A DNA stretch of 64,000 bases. It comes from JANOAR01 sp031411235 (GTDB lineage Bacteria; Verrucomicrobiota; Verrucomicrobiia; Verrucomicrobiales; Verrucomicrobiaceae). Positions within the stretch are counted from its first letter, which is position 1. Each line of letters starts with the position of its first letter. The stretch is from the NCBI GenBank assembly GCA_031411235.1, contig JANOAR010000108.1:1-64000 (forward strand), written 5' to 3'. This document shows, piece by piece, positions 33,043 to 40,914 of this stretch. The notes below the pieces were generated by a model. That model was not told where the DNA came from. It saw only the letters and a program-made list of their open reading frames with translations, and ran no database searches. The translations under genes were made by a program, and so were the position numbers.

Positions 33043-35274
33043 ACCATGTCCCCTCCCCCATCCAACGCCACTCCCGAGACGCTGTGCGGCACTGTCGAGC
33101 GCGTGACTTACCACACCGAGGAGACGGGCTACTGCGTGTTGAAAGTGCTGCCGCAGGGTCGGCGCGATGTCGTCGCCCTCATCGGCAAGGCACCGCGTGT
33201 GGTCGTGGGCGAGAGCTTCGAGGCCGAGGGCAAGTGGGAGCACAGCACTGAACACGGGCGACAGTTCCGCGCCGACTCGTTGCGGCTCAAGCCCCCGGAT
33301 TCATCGGCAGGCATGGAGCGCTACCTGGGCAGCGGCCTCATCGACGGCATCGGCCCGGCGTATGCGAAGCGAATGCTGGAAAAATTTGGCCCCAAAGTCA
33401 TCGACATCATTGAGCACGAATCCGCACGGCTGGAGGAAGTCGAAGGCATCGGCAAGAAGCGCCGTATCGAGATTCGCGAGAGTTGGATGAAACAAAAAGT
33501 GCTGCACGGCATCATGCTCTACTTGCACCAGCACGGCATCGGCACTGCCCGTGCGCTGCGCATCTACAAGACCTGGGGCGAGCAAGCCCTGGACATCCTG
33601 CGAGCCAATCCCTACCGCCTCGCCGCCGACATCCGTGGCATCGGCTTCAAGACCGCCGACGGTATCGCGCAGCACATGGGCATAGCCGCCGACGCCCCTG
33701 AACGCCTGCGTGCAGGCCTGCTCTACACGCTGGAGGACGGCGCGAGCAAAGGCCACACCTGCCTGCCACGCGAGCTGCTGCTGGAGCACGCAGTGGCCGC
33801 GCTCGGTGCTGAGGCAGCGAGGGTCGCCGCAGAGCTAGAGAACATGATGAGCGACGGCAGCGTCGTGGCTTCGGAGAATCATTGCTCGGCCCCCAGCGAG
33901 GTCGAGGCAACGATAGCGCCGACGCAGCCATTCATCACTCGTCTTTACCTCCCCTACCTCCACGCCGCCGAGCAAAGCATCGCTCGCAGCCTGCGCGACC
34001 TCCTCGCCGCCCCCGCCAGCTACCCCGACATCGACGCGGCAAGCATGATCGAAATGGCCGAGCGCCGCACGGGCAAGATACTCGCCGAGAGCCAGAGACG
34101 CTGCGTCACCGAAGCCCTGCACAGCCGCGCCATGATCATCACTGGCGGCCCCGGTGTGGGCAAGACCACGATCCTGAACACCCTGCTCACCATCGTCTGC
34201 GACAAAGGCGTACGCGTCATTTTAGCCGCGCCCACAGGCCGTGCGGCGAAGCGCATGAGCGAGAGCACCAAGATGGAGGCGAAGACCCTGCATCGCCTGC
34301 TGGAATACCAGGGCGATGGCCAGTGGGGCAGGCATCGTGGGCGGCAGCTCAGCGGCGACTTATTTGTCATCGACGAATGCTCGATGATCGACACACCGCT
34401 CATGGCGCAGTTCCTCAGCGCCCTGCCCATGGGAGCGCATTTATTGCTCGTGGGCGATGCCGATCAGTTGCCTTCCGTTGGGCCTGGCATGGTCATCGGC
34501 GACCTCATCGCCAGTGGCGTCGTACCCTGCATGAGGCTAACCGAAATCTTCCGCCAAGCCGCCGACAGCCGCATCATCACCAGTGCGCATGACATCAATC
34601 GCGGTGTCGTGCCCGACCTAAAACCCCATGCCACCAGCGACTTCTTCTTTCTCGAAGAGACCGACCCCGCGAAGATCGCCAGCACCCTCGTGCAGCTCGC
34701 CAAGGAAAGGTTGCCGAGGAAGTATCACTTCGACCCCATGGCCGACATTCAAGTGCTCACGCCCATGAACGGCAACAGCCTCGGCACCCGTGCGATGAAC
34801 GCCATGCTGCAAGCCGCACTGAACCCTCCCAACGAGTTGAAGTATGAGATCGACCGCTTCGGCTGCACCTTCCGCGTCGGCGACAAGGTCATCCAAACGC
34901 ATAACAACTACGACAAGGAAGTCTTCAACGGCGACATCGGTTTCATCGCTGGCATCGAGACTGAACCATTGAAAATCTGCGTCCGCTACGAAGGCAGTCG
35001 CTTGGTCAAATACGAGCCCGGTGAGCTGGACGAACTCGCCCTGGCCTACGCGCTAACCATTCACAAAAGCCAAGGCAGCGAGTTCCCCTGCGTCGTGATC
35101 CCCGTGAGCACCCAGCATTACGTGATGCTAGAGCGCAGCCTCATCTACACCGCCGTCACCCGCGCCCGCAAACTCGTCGTCCTCGTCGGCGACCCGAAGG
35201 CACTCGGCATCGCGGTAAAAAAACAGGAGACAAGGAAGCGCCACACCGGACTGAAGGAGGCGCTCATGGCGTGA
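33043..35274 (+). CDS. recD2: RecD2-type DNA helicase (SF1B)
   Basis: The 743-residue protein begins MSPPPSNATPETLCGTVERV and has the RecD2 N-terminal OB-like and helix-hairpin-helix region (YLGSGLIDGIGPAYAKRM, VEGIGKKRR), Walker A TGGPGVGKTT at about residue 367, Walker B FVIDECSMID near 441, and a UvrD-type C-terminal motif YALTIHKSQGSEF. RecD2 is a 5'-3' helicase in species lacking RecBC and acts in DNA damage tolerance. The ATG is 33043; a TTG two codons upstream is also in frame. Confidence 0.92.
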   Translation, partial: TMSPPPSNATPETLCGTVERVTYHTEETGYCVLKVLPQGRRDVVALIGKAPRVVVGESFEAEGKWEHSTEHGRQFRADSLRLKPPDSSAGMERYLGSGLIDGIGPAYAKRMLEKFGPKVIDIIEHESARLEEVEGIGKKRRIEIRESWMKQKVLHGIMLYLHQHGIGTARALRIYKTWGEQALDILRANPYRLAADIRGIGFKTADGIAQHMGIAADAPERLRAGLLYTLEDGASKGHTCLPRELLLEHAVAALGAEAARVAAELENMMSDGSVVASENHCSAPSEVEATIAPTQPFITRLYLPYLHAAEQSIARSLRDLLAAPASYPDIDAASMIEMAERRTGKILAESQRRCVTEALHSRAMIITGGPGVGKTTILNTLLTIVCDKGVRVILAAPTGRAAKRMSESTKMEAKTLHRLLEYQGDGQWGRHRGRQLSGDLFVIDECSMIDTPLMAQFLSALPMGAHLLLVGDADQLPSVGPGMVIGDLIASGVVPCMRLTEIFRQAADSRIITSAHDINRGVVPDLKPHATSDFFFLEETDPAKIASTLVQLAKERLPRKYHFDPMADIQVLTPMNGNSLGTRAMNAMLQAALNPPNELKYEIDRFGCTFRVGDKVIQTHNNYDKEVFNGDIGFIAGIETEPLKICVRYEGSRLVKYEPGELDELALAYALTIHKSQGSEFPCVVIPVSTQHYVMLERSLIYTAVTRARKLVVLVGDPKALGIAVKKQETRKRHTGLKEALMA

Positions 35275-35280
35275 TGGAGC

Positions 35281-35300
35281 GCGGCATTCCGCGGCATTCC
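35281..35300. repeat. Two exact 10-bp tandem units
   Basis: GCGGCATTCC is repeated twice directly (35281-35290 and 35291-35300) between recD2 and the convergent epimerase gene, followed by a third diverged GCTGCCTTT. It may be part of a dispersed GC-rich element but no other copy is in the window. Confidence 0.5.
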
Positions 35301-35330
35301 GCTGCCTTTGCGGTTCCGCCGCTAGTAATT

Positions 35331-36317
35331 TCAGGCCGCACCAAAATCGGCCAAATACTGCTCCACGATTTGCTTCAGCGCTGGCGGCTGGGGGAGCCCT
35401 AGCGCTAAGGCACGAGCGCCATCCACGTAGGTGGGCCAGTTGTCCACGATGCCTTGGATGCGGGCGTCGAAGGCATCCACGATAGGGCCTAGTGTCATGC
35501 CACGCTCGGCGGCGACTTGTTGAATCGTTGCTTCGGCGAGATTCGGCGTCACGCGATGGGCGGGCAAACCATAGCCTCGATCTTTACCCAGTTTATCGGT
35601 GGGCACTTCGTGCAAGGCGATGAGCGACTCGATGATGGTGCGATAGCCTGTCATCGGATGGCACTGATCGCGGCGGATGGGCAGCTCGCAGACTTCGCCA
35701 TTGAGCGGCTCGCGGAACATGCCGCTAGCCCAACTCGACGCGGCAGCATTGGGTTTGCCAGGACGCACGATGACGGTGGGCAGACGGGCGGAGCGTCCAT
35801 CGAAGTGGCCTTTGCGCGAGTAGTCGTTGATGAGCATCTCGCAGATGGCCTTCGTCATGCCATAGGTGGTCTGTGGCAGTTGTTTGGTGAGGTCGGTCAT
35901 CGTGGCAGACATATCCAAGCCCCCGAAGCACGCGACGCTGCTGGCGAAGACCACGCGCGGCATTCCAGCGGCGGCGCGAGCAGCTTCAAAGACATGCCGC
36001 CCACCATCGAGATTCACGCGCAGCGCATCGTCAAAGCGCAGCTCGCACTCCCCGCTGACCATTGAGGCGAGATGGAAGATAGCAGTGTCTGCACGATCAC
36101 CGATGCTATCGAAGACCGTATCGCGATCACTGATGTCGCCGACGATCTGCTGCACCCGCGAGTCGCACGCAGGCTTGTGATAAAAGGCATCCAGCAGCAC
36201 CATCTCGTCGATAGGTTCCTGCGCCCCCGAGGGGCCGACGAGAGTGCCGCGTGTGAGAAGGCTCTGCGCAAGCTGTGAGCCAAGGAAGCCGCCGCCGCCG
36301 GTGATGATGATTTTCAT
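35331..36317 (-). CDS. NAD-dependent epimerase/dehydratase, D-erythronate dehydrogenase-like
   Basis: The 328-residue protein shows the Rossmann motif ITGGGGFLGSQLA, catalytic Ser/Tyr region with VVFASSVACFGG and TTYGMTKA (YxxxK), and the RPGKPNAAASSWASGMFREP segment typical of DenD-type dehydrogenases acting on four-carbon sugar acids. It is a single gene convergent with recD2. Close relatives include nucleoside-sugar epimerases; the substrate call is inference from the PGKPNAAASS block. Confidence 0.82.
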   Translation of the reverse strand: MKIIITGGGGFLGSQLAQSLLTRGTLVGPSGAQEPIDEMVLLDAFYHKPACDSRVQQIVGDISDRDTVFDSIGDRADTAIFHLASMVSGECELRFDDALRVNLDGGRHVFEAARAAAGMPRVVFASSVACFGGLDMSATMTDLTKQLPQTTYGMTKAICEMLINDYSRKGHFDGRSARLPTVIVRPGKPNAAASSWASGMFREPLNGEVCELPIRRDQCHPMTGYRTIIESLIALHEVPTDKLGKDRGYGLPAHRVTPNLAEATIQQVAAERGMTLGPIVDAFDARIQGIVDNWPTYVDGARALALGLPQPPALKQIVEQYLADFGAA

Positions 36318-36351
36318 GAATACAGTGAGCTAAGTGTTAAGGGGCGCTGGG

Positions 36352-36804
36352 TTAAATGATCTTCAAACCCTCCAGCTTCGCCAGCTTTGAAGCGCGTTTG
36401 TCAAAGCTCCAAAATGTGTGGCACTTCAACAACAAAGCCGAGGCCACATGAAGGATGTCATAAGTGCGGAAGCCATGCCGGGCTGTGTGGCGCAGAGAGA
36501 GTTCCTCGAACAAGCGAGTCAAGGCATGGAGTGGCACCTCAGCCGTTTGCATCACCACGCCATCCTTCAAATCGTCGCGAAACATTTGCTGGCAGGCGGC
36601 GGCGAGTTCTGGGGTTATGCGTCTTTGTGCCTCGCCGTAGCCTGAGAAGGTCGCCTGCTCGAATGCATTGATGACCTCAATGTTCAGCAGCCAGGTAATC
36701 GGCAAAGCTGGATGTTGTTTTGAAACAAGGGCATCCGCTCGGCTAGAGCCGCTGTCCTCCAAATAGAGGTAGGTGAAGAAGTTGGTGTCTGCGTATGTCT
36801 TCAT
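36352..36804 (-). CDS. PIN-domain ribonuclease toxin (VapC-like)
   Basis: The 150-residue product has the PIN pattern of acidic residues: Asp in TYADTNFFTY, Glu in LLNIEVINAFE, Asp in TYDILHVASAL and the late acidic-aromatic WSFDKRASKLA. Such proteins cut RNA and are usually restrained by an antitoxin encoded just upstream. Here the next gene overlaps by four bases on the same strand, fitting a toxin-antitoxin pair. RNA target is not predictable. Confidence 0.8.
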   Translation of the reverse strand: MKTYADTNFFTYLYLEDSGSSRADALVSKQHPALPITWLLNIEVINAFEQATFSGYGEAQRRITPELAAACQQMFRDDLKDGVVMQTAEVPLHALTRLFEELSLRHTARHGFRTYDILHVASALLLKCHTFWSFDKRASKLAKLEGLKII

Positions 36805-37079
36805 TCGCCAGCAATCATTTTATCAAGCATGGCCCGCTGCTTTTTCGTCATCATCGGCATCCCCAGCGCACGACGGCGCGCGGCGAAGTCAGGGTAGGCG
36901 GGCTTGGCATCCTTGGCCGGTAGCTCCGGTTTTTGTGCGCGCAGCTCATAGGTCTGGCCTTTGCGGCTGCGGATACGGATCACGCCCATGCGGTCACAAG
37001 CTTCCAACACTCGTGCGAGCTGGCGGTTGAGGTCACGCACGGTAAATTCGGCGGTGGTGGCATTTGTCATGTCGGACAT
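36801..37079 (-). CDS. Putative antitoxin, Phd-like
   Basis: The 92-residue protein starts MSDMTNATTAEFTVRDLNRQ and has a short N-terminal alpha-beta fold like Phd/YefM antitoxins (RDLNRQLARVLEACDRMG, IRIRSRKGQTYELR) followed by a Lys/Pro/Ala-rich C-terminal tail that probably contacts the toxin. It overlaps the PIN gene by four bases, the usual order antitoxin then toxin. It may autoregulate the pair. Confidence 0.75.
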   Translation of the reverse strand: MSDMTNATTAEFTVRDLNRQLARVLEACDRMGVIRIRSRKGQTYELRAQKPELPAKDAKPAYPDFAARRRALGMPMMTKKQRAMLDKMIAGE

Positions 37080-37218
37080 TTCCCGGCTCGGTGTCCGTCG
37101 TCAATGAGTTTCACCAGACTATACCCGAAAACGGAAGTCATCTGTGGGCAAACCTCATCGTGAGATGATGAGTTCAGTGATTGCAATGGGTCGATGCCTG
37201 AGGCCAAAGTCGGCGAGC

Positions 37219-38091
37219 ATGGACAAAGCTTTATCAGGACACAAGATCGGATTCATCGGCCTGGGCAACATGGGCGCGGCGATGGCAAGGCATCTGCACG
37301 CGGCGGGTGCCGAGGTGGTGGTGTGGAATCGCAGCGACCCCGCCGCCGATTCTGCCGTGGCGCTGGGCATGAGGCGAGCGGCGACCTTGCCCGAGCTGGC
37401 GCGGGAGATCGGCGATGGTGTCATCGGCATCAACCTGACGAATACCGAGGTGGTGGAGGCGGTAGTCCTCGGCGCTGGAGGCCTGCATGAAGGCTTGTCG
37501 GCGGGTGCGCTGATTATTGATTTTGGCACTACGGGCGTGCCAGCGACGCGCACGTTTGGCGAACGCCTCAACTGGGTCGATGCCCCGGTTTCCGGTGGTC
37601 AAGTCGGTGCCGAGGCAGCGAGCCTGACCATCATGGCAGGCGGCAGCGAAGCCAACTACCAACGTGCGCTGCCGATTCTGCAAACGGTGGGCAAACGCAT
37701 CACCCACCTCGGCCCCGTGGGCTCGGGGCAAGTGACGAAGCTGGCGAATCAACTCATCGTCGCACAGACCATCGACGCCGTGGCGCAGGCCCTACGCCTT
37801 GCCGAGTTGGCAGGCTTGGACTCGGCGCAGGTTCGTCAGGCGCTGCTCGGCGGCTTCGCCGAAAGCCGTATCCTCGACTTGCACGGGGATCGCATGGTGC
37901 GCCGCGACTTTGCGCCTGGTGGACGCGCAACGCTGCAACTGAAGGATGTGCGCCTCATCTGCGAACTTGCCGAGACGCTGGGATTTGAATCAACGACGCT
38001 GCAAAACTCACGCCAGCAGTGGGAGCGCTTCGTGCATGAAGAAGGCCTGGGTGATCTCGATCACTCAGGGTTGTTCAGGCTTTATGAGTGA
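37219..38091 (+). CDS. NAD(P)-dependent beta-hydroxyacid dehydrogenase
   Basis: The 290-residue protein has the N-terminal Rossmann motif IGFIGLGNMGAAMARHL, the substrate-binding WVDAPVSGGQVGAEA and catalytic Lys in GSGQVTKLANQL, hallmarks of the 3-hydroxyisobutyrate dehydrogenase / tartronate semialdehyde reductase family. Substrate could be 3-hydroxyisobutyrate, 2-hydroxy-3-oxopropionate or similar. I choose ATG 37219 because the frame upstream has no family residues. It precedes, convergent, the citramalate synthase gene. Confidence 0.88.
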   Translation: MDKALSGHKIGFIGLGNMGAAMARHLHAAGAEVVVWNRSDPAADSAVALGMRRAATLPELAREIGDGVIGINLTNTEVVEAVVLGAGGLHEGLSAGALIIDFGTTGVPATRTFGERLNWVDAPVSGGQVGAEAASLTIMAGGSEANYQRALPILQTVGKRITHLGPVGSGQVTKLANQLIVAQTIDAVAQALRLAELAGLDSAQVRQALLGGFAESRILDLHGDRMVRRDFAPGGRATLQLKDVRLICELAETLGFESTTLQNSRQQWERFVHEEGLGDLDHSGLFRLYE

Positions 38092-38138
38092 AGCGCGAGC
38101 GCACTATCCGTGTGCGCCGCGCTGCTGTCTACGAAACC

Positions 38139-39689
38139 TCAGCTCAGCAAATAGAACTCAAGGCTGTCCACGAGGGCTTGCCAGCTTGCGTCGATGATAT
38201 TGGTGCTCACGCCGACGGTGCCCCAGGTGCGTGGGCCATCGCTGCTGACGATGAGCACGCGGGTCTTCGCCGCCGTGCCGCTGCCGCCGTCGATGATGCG
38301 CACTTTGTAGTCTTCCAGGCGCACTTTGGCGATTGCGGGGAAGTGCGGTAGCAGGGCTTTGCGCAGGGCTTTGTCGAGGGCGTTCACGGGGCCGTCACCT
38401 TCATCGACGGTGTACTCGGCTTGGCCGTTGACGCTGAGTTTCACCGTGGCCTCGGTGGCATCGCTGCCACTGCTACCACGGCTGCGATGCGTGGTGTGAT
38501 ATTCGATGAGATCGAACTGCGGACGCGCTAGACCGAGCTGCTTGCGGATGAGCATTTCAAAGCTCGCCTCGGCGGCTTCGAACTCATAACCTTCGCTCTC
38601 CAGGCGCTTCACTTCGGCGAGGATTTTGCCCACTTCGGGCGAGCCTTTGGCCAAGGGAAGACCCATCGCTTCGGCCTTCATGAGCACGTTGGACTGGCCG
38701 CTCATGTCGCTGATGGTGATGACGCGCTCGTTGCCCACCAAAGCGGGGTCGATGTGCTCGTAGGTGCGAGCAAGCTTCTGTACGGCATGGACATGCAGCC
38801 CACCTTTGTGGGTAAAGGCAGCGACACCAACATACGGCGAGCGGATGTCGTGGGGCACGTTGGCGAGTTCATCGACGAAGTGTGCGAGGTCGCGCAGTCG
38901 GGTGAGATTCACACCGCCGATGTCGAGGCCCATTTTAAGCTGAAGCGTGGGCATGATGGTGATGAGGTTGCAGTTCCCCACGCGCTCGCCGTAGCCGTTG
39001 ATGGTGCCTTGCACTTGGCACGCCCCAGCACGCACGGCAGCGAGGGCATTGGCCACGCCGACGCCGCCATCGTTGTGTGTGTGGATGCCCACGGGGCAGC
39101 CGAGATGGGCGATGACTTTCCCCGTGACCTCGCCGACAAACTCGGGCAACGCACCGCCATTGGTCTCGCACAGCACGATCAAATCCGCGCCAGCGGCTTG
39201 CGCGGCCTTCACGGTTTTGAGCGAGTATTCGGGATCTTCGCGATAGCTATCGAAGAAATGCTCGGCGTCGTAGAGCACCTCGCGGCCATGCTTTTTCAGG
39301 TAGGCCACCGTGTCGGCGATCATCGCGAGATTTTCCTCCAGCGAGACTTGGAAAACCTCGGTCACATGCAGCGGCCAAGTCTTGCCGACGATGGTGACGA
39401 CGGGCGTCTGCGCGTCGAGCAACATCTGCACTTGGGGGTCGTCTTCGACCTTCATTTTACCTCGGCGCGTCATGCCGAAGGCGGTGATTTTGGCATTCTT
39501 CCATGAGCGCTTGGCAGCCTCCTGGAAGAAGGCGGCGTCCTTGGGATTCGAGCCCGGCCAGCCGCCTTCGATGTAGTGAACGCCGAAGGCATCGAGCCGC
39601 TCGGCGACGCGGATTTTATCGAGCGTGCTGAAGGAGATGCCGGTGCCCTGCGTGCCGTCGCGCAGTGTGGTGTCGTAGATAGTAACCAT
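38139..39689 (-). CDS. cimA: (R)-citramalate synthase CimA
   Basis: CimA condenses pyruvate with acetyl-CoA, bypassing threonine in isoleucine synthesis. The 516-residue product has the HMGL-like barrel start TIYDTTLRDGTQGTGISFS, the metal-binding HTHNDGGVGVANA and the long C-terminal regulatory domain (LASVDEG-like TVDEGDGPVNALDKAL) common to isopropylmalate and citramalate synthases. The N-terminal IEGGWPGSNPKD is of the cimA type and not the leuA type. A CATTCATCA-rich leader lies right before its ATG. Confidence 0.9.
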   Translation of the reverse strand: MVTIYDTTLRDGTQGTGISFSTLDKIRVAERLDAFGVHYIEGGWPGSNPKDAAFFQEAAKRSWKNAKITAFGMTRRGKMKVEDDPQVQMLLDAQTPVVTIVGKTWPLHVTEVFQVSLEENLAMIADTVAYLKKHGREVLYDAEHFFDSYREDPEYSLKTVKAAQAAGADLIVLCETNGGALPEFVGEVTGKVIAHLGCPVGIHTHNDGGVGVANALAAVRAGACQVQGTINGYGERVGNCNLITIMPTLQLKMGLDIGGVNLTRLRDLAHFVDELANVPHDIRSPYVGVAAFTHKGGLHVHAVQKLARTYEHIDPALVGNERVITISDMSGQSNVLMKAEAMGLPLAKGSPEVGKILAEVKRLESEGYEFEAAEASFEMLIRKQLGLARPQFDLIEYHTTHRSRGSSGSDATEATVKLSVNGQAEYTVDEGDGPVNALDKALRKALLPHFPAIAKVRLEDYKVRIIDGGSGTAAKTRVLIVSSDGPRTWGTVGVSTNIIDASWQALVDSLEFYLLS

Positions 39690-39729
39690 GGGAAAATGAA
39701 GAATGAGGAGTTATGAATGATGAATGGAA
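39690..39729 (-). repeat. CATTCATCA-rich leader of cimA
   Basis: Immediately upstream of the ATG, the minus strand reads CATTCATCATTCATAACTCC then TCATTCTTCATTTTCCC. The same kind of sequence precedes the glgA-type and sucD genes. Meaning is unknown. Confidence 0.45.
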
Positions 39730-40093
39730 GACCGGAGCGCCGATTGAAACTTAGCGCTGGCTTGGAGCGGGGTCGCTTGGCTGACGCGGTGCTGTGCCTT
39801 TTTAACTGAAGGCTCAGCGATGGGGCTATGCGGGTTCGCACGGCTGCGTCAGGCGCAGTGGAACCCTGGGCTAATTCGAATTTGGCGAATGGTGAGCGGA
39901 AGCCTCATTTTTTGAAGGTGGCGATGTTACCGGGCAGGAGCGGGTAGGCAACCGGGAAATTGATGCGTGACATCTGACCACGGCGACTCCGTTCGAGGGC
40001 ATGGTGGGTAGGCTTTGCCTCATCGATGTCTGTCCGCTTCGACTCACTTGCGCGAGGCTTGATTCCCCGCCGCGATACTGCCATAATTCCACC
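39730..40093. other. Intergenic stretch between cimA and Uma2 gene
   Basis: About 360 bases without a supported gene. It includes GGTTCCACTGCGCCTG-type sequence with no long open frame. No riboswitch fold or terminator is visible. Confidence 0.45.
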
Positions 40094-40798
40094 ATGCCTG
40101 CTCTATTGGATACTCCTCGCAAACCTGTACTCCGTGCGGCAGCAGCCAAGCTAGGCCGCATCCCGCCGCTGATGAATGGCGACCGCATGGATGCTGCGGA
40201 GTTCCTGCGACGCTACGAGGCGGCGGGTGAAGGGGTCTTGGCAGAACTTATCAATGAGGAGGTGATTATGTTGATGGCGACACACGGCGAGGGGCATGGT
40301 CTTCCTGATTCCATAGCGAATTTTTGGCTGGGGTACTTCGCGGTTAAGACCCCTTGGGTTGAGCACTACAATAATACCACGACAAGGCTCTCGCGCACTG
40401 ATGTGCCACAACCTGATGGACTACTCGTCATCAAAGCCGAGCACGGTGGGCAGACGCACTTGAGCGAAGACGACTTTCTCGAAGGCGCACCCGAGCTGGT
40501 GCTGGAAGTCTCTGCCAGCAGCGCCTCGTATGATCTTCATAAAAAACTGCGAGCCTACGAGCAGGCGGGGGTGCGCGAGTATGTCGTGGTGCGCACTTGG
40601 GATGGCGAGGTAGATTGGTTCATTCTGCGCGAGGGCAAGTTCGTGAAACAAGCCGAGGACGAGGATGGCGTGCTGCGCAGCGAACTCTTTCCTGGCCTTT
40701 GGCTGGATGCGAATGCGCTGCTTGAGTTGGATCGAGCTGGCGTGTTGACCATGCTGGAGCGTGGACTAGCGGAGCGCGATGCCAGCACAGCGGCCTGA
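40094..40798 (+). CDS. Uma2-family protein with restriction-endonuclease-like fold
   Basis: From MPALLDTPRK the protein (234 aa) has the Uma2 pattern: NEEVIMLM, VPQPDGLLVIK with the acidic active-site residue, LVLEVSASSASYDLHKKLRAYE holding the E-x-K part, and VREYVVVRTWD. This gene is a better preserved family member than the one at 7.8 kb. Endonuclease function is inferred from the fold. It stands alone before the transglutaminase cluster. Confidence 0.8.
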   Translation: MPALLDTPRKPVLRAAAAKLGRIPPLMNGDRMDAAEFLRRYEAAGEGVLAELINEEVIMLMATHGEGHGLPDSIANFWLGYFAVKTPWVEHYNNTTTRLSRTDVPQPDGLLVIKAEHGGQTHLSEDDFLEGAPELVLEVSASSASYDLHKKLRAYEQAGVREYVVVRTWDGEVDWFILREGKFVKQAEDEDGVLRSELFPGLWLDANALLELDRAGVLTMLERGLAERDASTAA

Positions 40799-40914
40799 TC
40801 GAGGGCACCGAAAATCATTTCGCCGACTGACCAGCAGAAATCTGGCACAAGGGATGCTTGAGGGGAAGTGTAGCGAATCGGCTCCAACCTCCTTTGTCGC
40901 TCTCCTTTTTTCCA

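Noticed and set aside
32393..33061. Minus-strand frame reading through both 21-bp arrays as heptad repeats
   Set aside because: Frame is kept open only because 21 is a multiple of three; no start with ribosome site, no conserved domain.
39871..40188. 105-codon minus-strand frame between cimA and the Uma2 gene
   Set aside because: Composition (Ser/Arg/Pro) looks non-coding and it overlaps the Uma2 start region.
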